IMG/VR virus record: IMGVR_UViG_3300042691_022010
Location: 1-35,944 of that record
Length of the DNA: 35,944 nucleotides
From: a virus
Reading direction: 5' to 3' (one strand)
The notes beneath the pieces were generated by a model that was not told the DNA's origin, did not search any database, and was given only the letters and a program-made list of their open reading frames with translations. Shown piece after piece: positions 30,619-35,944 of the stretch. The position numbers and the translations under genes were made by a program. Each line of letters opens with the position of its first letter. Within the stretch, counting starts at the first letter, position 1.

Positions 30619-33600
30619 ATGTTCTCCGCCCCCAAAATCCCCGCACCGGAGCAGAAGACCCTCGGCGTCGATCCCTCCCGCCTTTCGAGCAACGAGAGCG
30701 GCATCGCGCTCCCGTGGGGCGTGGGGAAGAATGTTTTCGCGCTGAAGTGGCTCACGCCCGCCTACAACCAGAAAACGACCACCATCACGCAGCGGGTCGG
30801 AAAGAGGAACCAGACCACCGGGTACAACGTCTACGCCGACGTTGCGGGGGCGGTCTGCGCGGGGCCGGTCGACCAGCTCGAGAAGGTCATCATCGACGGC
30901 GTCGTCGTTTGGGCTTCGGCAAACGCGGTCCGGGACGGAACGAACCCGCACTTTTACCAGGGAACGGTCCCCGGCTATGGCACCTTCCGCATCTACTGGG
31001 GGACCTCGACCCAACCGAAAGACGACCTGATCCTCAACTTTTCCGCCGGGACGACCATCGTCTGGGAGGACACCGAGGAATTCTGGGAGTTTCAGAACCG
31101 CTCCGGGACGACCAGCCAGCCGGTTACCTACACGACCACCGCCTGCCCGGACGACCACCCCGCCTACCTCGACCAATGCTACATGGTCTGGAGCCAGCTC
31201 TTCTGCGGGCAGAACCGCGAGAGCGTCCCCAACGTCGAGGTCATCGTCGGCAAGAAGGCCCGCCCCTTCGTCGAGCTCGACCCCGACCTCACGGACGAGG
31301 GCGTCAACCCGGTGTTCGCGGTCGCGGAAGTGCTGACGAATGAGCTGTTCGGCGCCGGGCTCCCTCTCTCGGCGCTGAGTGGCGTCACTCAATGGAACGG
31401 CGTCGCGACCACCGCCGCGAACCTCCGCACCTTTGCCCGCCCGACCGCCCCGAGCTCGCCGGTCAGCGTTCCTTTCGGTCACATCTCCCCCATCGTCGAC
31501 CGCCAGGTCACGGTCAAACAGGTCATCAACGAACTCCTGGCCTACTTCGACGGATGGCTCCGCCCGAAGGACGGAAAGCTCGAGGTCGGCCACTTCCCTC
31601 ACGACGGCGCAACCCCGACCGGGCTCACGACGCTCACGCTCCAGGACGACACCGCCCTTCCCGAATACCAGCCCGGCTCCTGGAATGACACCCTTTCCCA
31701 GGTCACAATCACCCACCGGGACTACGCCCTCGAATTCAAGGAGAACGCCGAGACGTGCCAGCAACCGCTCGCCCTGGCCATCACGGGCCAGCCCAAGCGG
31801 GAAAGCCTCGCCCGCCCCTACTTCATCACCCGGTGGCAGGCCCAAGACTACGCCGCCCGCTGGTCCCGTATCCACGCGCACCCCGCGAACCTCGTCCGGG
31901 GCCGGATCCGCGTCCGCTCCGAACGCGCCGTCCACTCCTCGGGCCAGCCGATCCTCGCAGGCGACCGCTTCATCTTCGACTACCAGCCCTACAGCCTCCA
32001 GATCGTCGCCCGCGTCACCTCTCGCCAGGACGACAGCTCGGGGGGCGAGATCTCGCTCGAGTTCGAGGCCGAGCGGGGCCTGGCGCCGCTTCCGTACGTT
32101 ACCGCCGGCGACGGGCGACCGGCCGTCGTTCAGGTTGTCCCGACGACCATCGTCAACGCCCGCATCTTCCAGCTCCCGACCGGCTACCTGGGCGAACCGA
32201 CGCCCGCCGTGGTCCCGCTGGCCGAGCGCCCGGCCGCCGCCGTCGTCGGCTTCAATGCCTTTTGGTCGACCTCGGGCTCGTCCTACGACCTCCTCGGGCA
32301 AGTCCCAAACTGGGCCGTCCGGGGGGCGCTCGTTTCAGGAATCACCACGGGCGACGCGACGCTCACCCTGTCCGCCTCGGGCCGCGACCTCGCAAAGCTC
32401 CAGGGCCAAAGCTCCGACGCCCAAGCAGACAACACGTTGCTCCTGTTTCTCGGCAACGAGATCCTTTCGGTCGGAGCCATAACCGCGCTCGGCGGCGGGC
32501 AGTTCACGGTCGGCATACTGCGGGGCCGCTTCGGATCCGTGGCGACCTCGCACTCGACATCCGCCGTCGCCTACGTCCTCCCGAAATCCGAGCTGGCGGT
32601 TTACACCAACGCCAACTTCCCGCGGACGCCGAACACCCGCTATTTCAAGCTCCAGAGTTACACTTTCAACGACCAGGAAGACCTTTCCGGCGCCCTGGCC
32701 ATCACCTACACTTTCCTTGACCGGACAGTCGCCGCGCCGACCGGGCTCACCGCGACCGGAGTCGCCGGCGGTGTCCTGTTTGAATGGACAAACCCGGACG
32801 ACCCAGACTTCAAGTTTGCCGAGCTTTACGTTTCGACGACCACGACCAAGCCGACAAGCCCGACCTACTCCATCCCCGGAATCCCTGGGCAAAAATCCTC
32901 CTACCGCCTCGAGCCGGTCCCCGCCGGGCAGGCCCGCTACGGCTGGGTCCACGCGGTCGACACGACCAACAACAAGAGCGCCACCGGAGCGGGCCCGGTC
33001 AACGCCCAGGCCGCCACTTCGGGGGCGGACGCTTACTCGGTCTACCTGGACATGGCCGCGCCCGTAGTCCGCGCCGACTCCACCGGGGCCGCCGTCTCGG
33101 GCGAGCTTGGCGCTGGCGGCCGCGTCCGGACGACCGTCTTCGTCAATAAGGGAGGCAACACCCTGTCCGCCACGACCTCGACGCCAGGCAACGGGCAATT
33201 CCGAGTCGTCGCCAACGGGTCGCCGGTCAACTCGACCGCCACCATCTCGGGCGGGAACGTGATCCAACTGGACACCGTCACCGCAGACACCGGGACCATT
33301 TACTACAAGGTCGAGCTAGAGAGCACCTCGGTCTTTTTCGCGCTCAACTGGGCCTGGATCAAATCGAAGGACGGGGCCGCCGGGGCCGCGGGCGCCGCGG
33401 GGCTCAACAACGCGGTCATCACCCTCTACACGCGCAGCGCCAGCAGCCCGAGCGTCCCGAGCGTCTCGACGACGTACACCTTCGCGACGGGCGTCCTCAC
33501 CGGGGCGAACAACGGCTGGACGCAAAGCCCGCCGGCAAGCAACGGCAACCCGCTCTGGGTCACCGCCGCCAGCGCATCCGCTACAACCGCCACGGACACC

Positions 33601-35778
33601 ATCGCCGCCGGCGAGTGGGCCGCGCCGATCTCCATCCTCAACGAGGCGGTCAAAACGGCGACGATCTACCTTTTCCAGCGGGCCGCCTCGGCTCCCGCCG
33701 TCCCGAGCAGCTCGACCACCTACACCTTTTCCACGGGGCTCCTCACGGGCACTCTGGGAAGCTGGGCCCAGACGATCCCGAGCGGGACGAATCCGATCTA
33801 CGTCACAACCGCCACCGCGACCTCGACGACAGACACGGACACCATCGCGACGGGCGAGTGGGCCGCCGTGACCATCATGGCGCAGAATGGCACCAACGGA
33901 ACCAACGGGACAAACGGAACGAACGGGACCAACGGACTCAACAACGCCGTGGTCACGCTCTACATCCGAAGCGCCACGACTCCGACCCTGCCGAGCGTTT
34001 CCACGACCTACACTTTCGCCACCGGAGTCCTCGCCACGCCGAACAACGGCTGGACCCAGGCGACGCCAACCAGCGACGGGAACCCCCTCTGGGCGACCGC
34101 AGCCACCGCCAGCGCCAACGCCACCACCGACACGATCGCCGCCGCTGAATGGGCCGCGCCGGTTTCCATCCTGGGCGAGGCCGTCCGCACCGCGACCGTC
34201 TTCCTCTACCAGCGGACGACCTCCGTGCCGGCAGTCCCTGGGGCCGCCACCACCTACACGTTCAACACGGGCGTCCTCTCCGGATCCCTCGGGAGCTGGA
34301 CGCAGAACATCCCCGCCGGCTCCGACTCTCTGTACGTCACCACGGCGACGGCTATCTCGACCACCGCCACCGACAGCATCGCCAACACCGAATGGGCGAC
34401 GCCGCGCATCCTCGCGCAGAACGGAACCAACGGCGCCGGCTACGGCGGGACGTCAATCACCTCCCTCACTCTTGGCACCGGGTCCAAGACGCTGACCACC
34501 CAGGCCGGGCTTGCTTACACCCCAGGCGACCTCGTCCGCGTGAAATACACGACCGACCCGGCGCAATGGATGGAGGGCGTGGTCACCGCCTACAACTCCG
34601 GGACCGGCTCCCTGACCTTCACCTCCAACCTCTACCTCGGAAGCGGAACCTATACCACCTGGACGCTTTCCCTGGCCGGTCAATCGGGCACGGGCGGAGT
34701 CTACGTCGGCGAATTCGTGAGCGGGACCGCTTACTACCAGGACAGCGTCCGCTTTGACATCGTGAGCGTCGCGGGCACCTACTACCGCGCAAACAACCCG
34801 GCAAAATCGGGCCTCACGACCTGGGGCACGCCGAGCGTCTCCTCGGACTGGATCAGCGCCGGAATGACGCTCAAGTTTGCCGCCTCCGACCTCTTCCTGG
34901 CACGCGACGCGACCGTCCTCAAGACCCTGGTCATGGGAGACGGCGCGACCATCAACGCGGGCATCATCCGCAGCGCCGGGGCGACCGCCTACGGCACCGG
35001 GAACGGCTACTGGTTGAACCCGAGAAACAGTTCAGGCGCCGTCGAATTCCGCGTCGGATCCCCGACCGGCTACCGGATCGCGTTCAACGGGACCGACGTC
35101 GACCTCAACAGCTCCTTGGTCATCGTCGGCGACTCGAGCGGGATCGACGATACCGTCGGGAAGCTCCAGGTCAGCGGAAACACGTCCGGCCGCGCTTTCG
35201 GGACGGGCGCTCAAAACGTAGGCTACACGGGCACCGTCGCCCAGGGCTCCATCGGCTCACCTAGCGCCACCGCCGCGGCTTCCTTCGTCGCGCTCCGCTT
35301 TCGAGGCTACGACGGGACCGTCTTCACCAGCTCCGCCGCGCTCCGCCTGAAGGCCGCCGCCGCCTTTACCTCGGGCAATACGCCCACGGAAATGGAGCTC
35401 CTGGTAAATACCGGATCCGGAGCGAGCCAGTACCTCTATTTTTCCAAGGACGGGAAACTTGAATTCGCCGGCACCAGCGCGACCCGCGACAACGCCAACC
35501 TCTACCGCTCCGCCGCCAACACTCTCAAAATTGACGGGACGCTCGAGGTCGGCGTCCTGAAGCAGTCGACCTTTGAGGCCGGCGTCACGACCGCGGTCGA
35601 CGTCAAAGGCGTGAACCTCCGCCTTTACTCCGGAGGCACGCAGACCGCCCGCATCGACTACACGAACGGCCGCTACTACGTCCAAGGAAACGCCGTTCTA
35701 AATACTCAATACGCCACGACCCCGACGACGCTCGCGGACGTGATCGCCATCCTCCAGCACCACGGGCTTTCCGTTTGA
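30619..35778 (+). CDS. Tail tip/host-specificity protein (J-like) with repeat region
   Basis: This is a 1719-aa protein. Residues 1 to about 700 form the J-like tip core (opening PKIPAPEQKTLGVDPSRL, VRDGTNPHFYQGTVPGYGTF, LTNELFGAGLPL). About 706-800 is an FN3-like domain (APTGLTATGVAGGVLFEWTNPDDPD). About 929-1270 holds four 'LYxR..S.P..PS..TTYTF.TG.L' repeats. A GTN collagen-like linker is at 1091-1106. The C-terminal 430 residues are beta-rich fibre-like segments. It forms the central tip and contacts the receptor. No intramolecular chaperone signature was seen. No SD sequence precedes the CCATG start. Confidence 0.85.
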   Translation: MFSAPKIPAPEQKTLGVDPSRLSSNESGIALPWGVGKNVFALKWLTPAYNQKTTTITQRVGKRNQTTGYNVYADVAGAVCAGPVDQLEKVIIDGVVVWASANAVRDGTNPHFYQGTVPGYGTFRIYWGTSTQPKDDLILNFSAGTTIVWEDTEEFWEFQNRSGTTSQPVTYTTTACPDDHPAYLDQCYMVWSQLFCGQNRESVPNVEVIVGKKARPFVELDPDLTDEGVNPVFAVAEVLTNELFGAGLPLSALSGVTQWNGVATTAANLRTFARPTAPSSPVSVPFGHISPIVDRQVTVKQVINELLAYFDGWLRPKDGKLEVGHFPHDGATPTGLTTLTLQDDTALPEYQPGSWNDTLSQVTITHRDYALEFKENAETCQQPLALAITGQPKRESLARPYFITRWQAQDYAARWSRIHAHPANLVRGRIRVRSERAVHSSGQPILAGDRFIFDYQPYSLQIVARVTSRQDDSSGGEISLEFEAERGLAPLPYVTAGDGRPAVVQVVPTTIVNARIFQLPTGYLGEPTPAVVPLAERPAAAVVGFNAFWSTSGSSYDLLGQVPNWAVRGALVSGITTGDATLTLSASGRDLAKLQGQSSDAQADNTLLLFLGNEILSVGAITALGGGQFTVGILRGRFGSVATSHSTSAVAYVLPKSELAVYTNANFPRTPNTRYFKLQSYTFNDQEDLSGALAITYTFLDRTVAAPTGLTATGVAGGVLFEWTNPDDPDFKFAELYVSTTTTKPTSPTYSIPGIPGQKSSYRLEPVPAGQARYGWVHAVDTTNNKSATGAGPVNAQAATSGADAYSVYLDMAAPVVRADSTGAAVSGELGAGGRVRTTVFVNKGGNTLSATTSTPGNGQFRVVANGSPVNSTATISGGNVIQLDTVTADTGTIYYKVELESTSVFFALNWAWIKSKDGAAGAAGAAGLNNAVITLYTRSASSPSVPSVSTTYTFATGVLTGANNGWTQSPPASNGNPLWVTAASASATTATDTIAAGEWAAPISILNEAVKTATIYLFQRAASAPAVPSSSTTYTFSTGLLTGTLGSWAQTIPSGTNPIYVTTATATSTTDTDTIATGEWAAVTIMAQNGTNGTNGTNGTNGTNGLNNAVVTLYIRSATTPTLPSVSTTYTFATGVLATPNNGWTQATPTSDGNPLWATAATASANATTDTIAAAEWAAPVSILGEAVRTATVFLYQRTTSVPAVPGAATTYTFNTGVLSGSLGSWTQNIPAGSDSLYVTTATAISTTATDSIANTEWATPRILAQNGTNGAGYGGTSITSLTLGTGSKTLTTQAGLAYTPGDLVRVKYTTDPAQWMEGVVTAYNSGTGSLTFTSNLYLGSGTYTTWTLSLAGQSGTGGVYVGEFVSGTAYYQDSVRFDIVSVAGTYYRANNPAKSGLTTWGTPSVSSDWISAGMTLKFAASDLFLARDATVLKTLVMGDGATINAGIIRSAGATAYGTGNGYWLNPRNSSGAVEFRVGSPTGYRIAFNGTDVDLNSSLVIVGDSSGIDDTVGKLQVSGNTSGRAFGTGAQNVGYTGTVAQGSIGSPSATAAASFVALRFRGYDGTVFTSSAALRLKAAAAFTSGNTPTEMELLVNTGSGASQYLYFSKDGKLEFAGTSATRDNANLYRSAANTLKIDGTLEVGVLKQSTFEAGVTTAVDVKGVNLRLYSGGTQTARIDYTNGRYYVQGNAVLNTQYATTPTTLADVIAILQHHGLSV
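33403..34434 (+). repeat. 534-bp in-frame tandem duplication in tip gene
   Basis: Segment 33403-33936 and segment 33937-34434 align in frame at an offset of 534 bases (178 codons). Each has an A half ('LNNAV.TLY.RSA' start) and a B half ('AV.TAT..L.QR' start, at 33646 and 34180). A and B are also related to each other, so two rounds of duplication are likely. The linker at 33889-33936 is expanded in the first copy. Confidence 0.8.
33889..33936 (+). repeat. GTN triplet-peptide repeat (collagen-like)
   Basis: Sixteen residues read as five GTN triplets plus G, encoded by repeated ACCAACGG-type 9-mers with different third bases. Collagen-like GxN/GxT stretches act as flexible or triple-helical linkers in phage fibres. 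The second duplicate has only a single GTN here, so copy number seems to vary. Confidence 0.8.
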
Positions 35779-35791
35779 GATTGAAAACGCC

Positions 35792-35944
35792 ATGACCATC
35801 ACCCCGGACATGATTTCCAAGCGCCTGGCAGAAGCCGAGGCCGCCCGCGACGAAGCGCTCCGGGCCGCGCAGTTTCACGAAGGCCGGGCCGCCGAACTGA
35901 GGCAGCTCGCCACCTTGTTCACCCAGCCCGAACCGGAGGCGCAG
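35792..35944 (+). CDS. Partial small coiled-coil protein (3' end outside window)
   Basis: ATG 35792 in CCATG context starts an open frame of 51 codons that runs off the end. The peptide (ISKRLAEAEAARDEALRAAQFHEGRAAELRQLATLF) is a single amphipathic helix and looks like the small coiled-coil proteins that follow fibre/tip genes. The gap after the tip gene is 13 bases. Function unknown. Confidence 0.55.
   Translation, partial: MTITPDMISKRLAEAEAARDEALRAAQFHEGRAAELRQLATLFTQPEPEAQ

Noticed and set aside
30598-32301. 567-aa antisense open frame
   Set aside because: It lies wholly opposite the tip gene. Long antisense frames are expected in GC-rich genes with strong third-base bias, and the translation is Val/Gly/Asp-rich with no motif.

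Overview
The window is a contiguous piece of a tailed-phage (siphovirus-type) genome or an intact prophage. It is GC-rich, every gene is on the + strand, and the genes are packed so tightly that many share a 4-base ATGA or GTGA stop/start overlap. No integrase, repressor, tRNA, rRNA, IS element or CRISPR array was seen. Both ends cut through open frames. The host cannot be named from sequence alone. High GC, a shortage of Shine-Dalgarno motifs and a recurrent CCATG start context point to a GC-rich host with weak use of SD-led initiation; a Verrucomicrobiota-like host is only a guess.

Layout. (1) 1-6425, replication/recombination: a RecA/Sak4-like P-loop ATPase, a coiled-coil companion, a DUF669-like ssDNA-binding candidate, a DEAH helicase, a PD-(D/E)XK-type nuclease, a 66-aa protein, and a 699-aa primase-polymerase fused to a RepA-like helicase. 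(2) 6425-6626, a noncoding stretch with eleven exact copies of the heptamer ACCCTCA (eight direct, three inverted), a large palindrome centred on TATATATA and a small hairpin; this is the best candidate for the replication origin. (3) 6643-7694, a run of small accessory ORFs (zinc ribbon, two-helix membrane protein, basic proteins). (4) 7691-10864, packaging: Nu1-like small terminase, a single-HKD phospholipase-D-like protein, and a GpA-type large terminase. (5) 10845-17224, head and neck: small HTH protein, connector candidate, lambda-type portal, ClpP-like protease with a probable nested scaffold, major capsid, neck proteins, tail terminator, tail tube.

(6) 17244-24544, an adhesin/decoration island placed between tail tube and tail chaperone genes. 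It holds a protein with four 16-residue repeats, an Ig-like protein, a protein with about twelve 20-residue repeats in perfect register, a kelch-like protein, two ORFs under 60 aa, and a 601-aa fibre with a discoidin-like N-terminus and a glycine-rich C-terminus. (7) 24547-25546, a lipoprotein with a C-terminal membrane helix (spanin-like) and a small one-helix protein (holin-like). (8) 25556-35778, the tail: a gpG/GT chaperone pair with a TTTTTTC slippery heptamer, tape measure, a 585-aa protein that looks like a distal-tail plus DUF2163 hub fusion, an NlpC/P60 peptidase, and a 1719-aa tip protein with a 534-bp internal duplication. A last small coiled-coil ORF runs off the end.

Together the genes cover DNA replication, packaging, capsid and long non-contractile tail, with an unusually large repeat-rich receptor-binding set. 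All family names come from motifs read by eye and from gene order; no database search was run.
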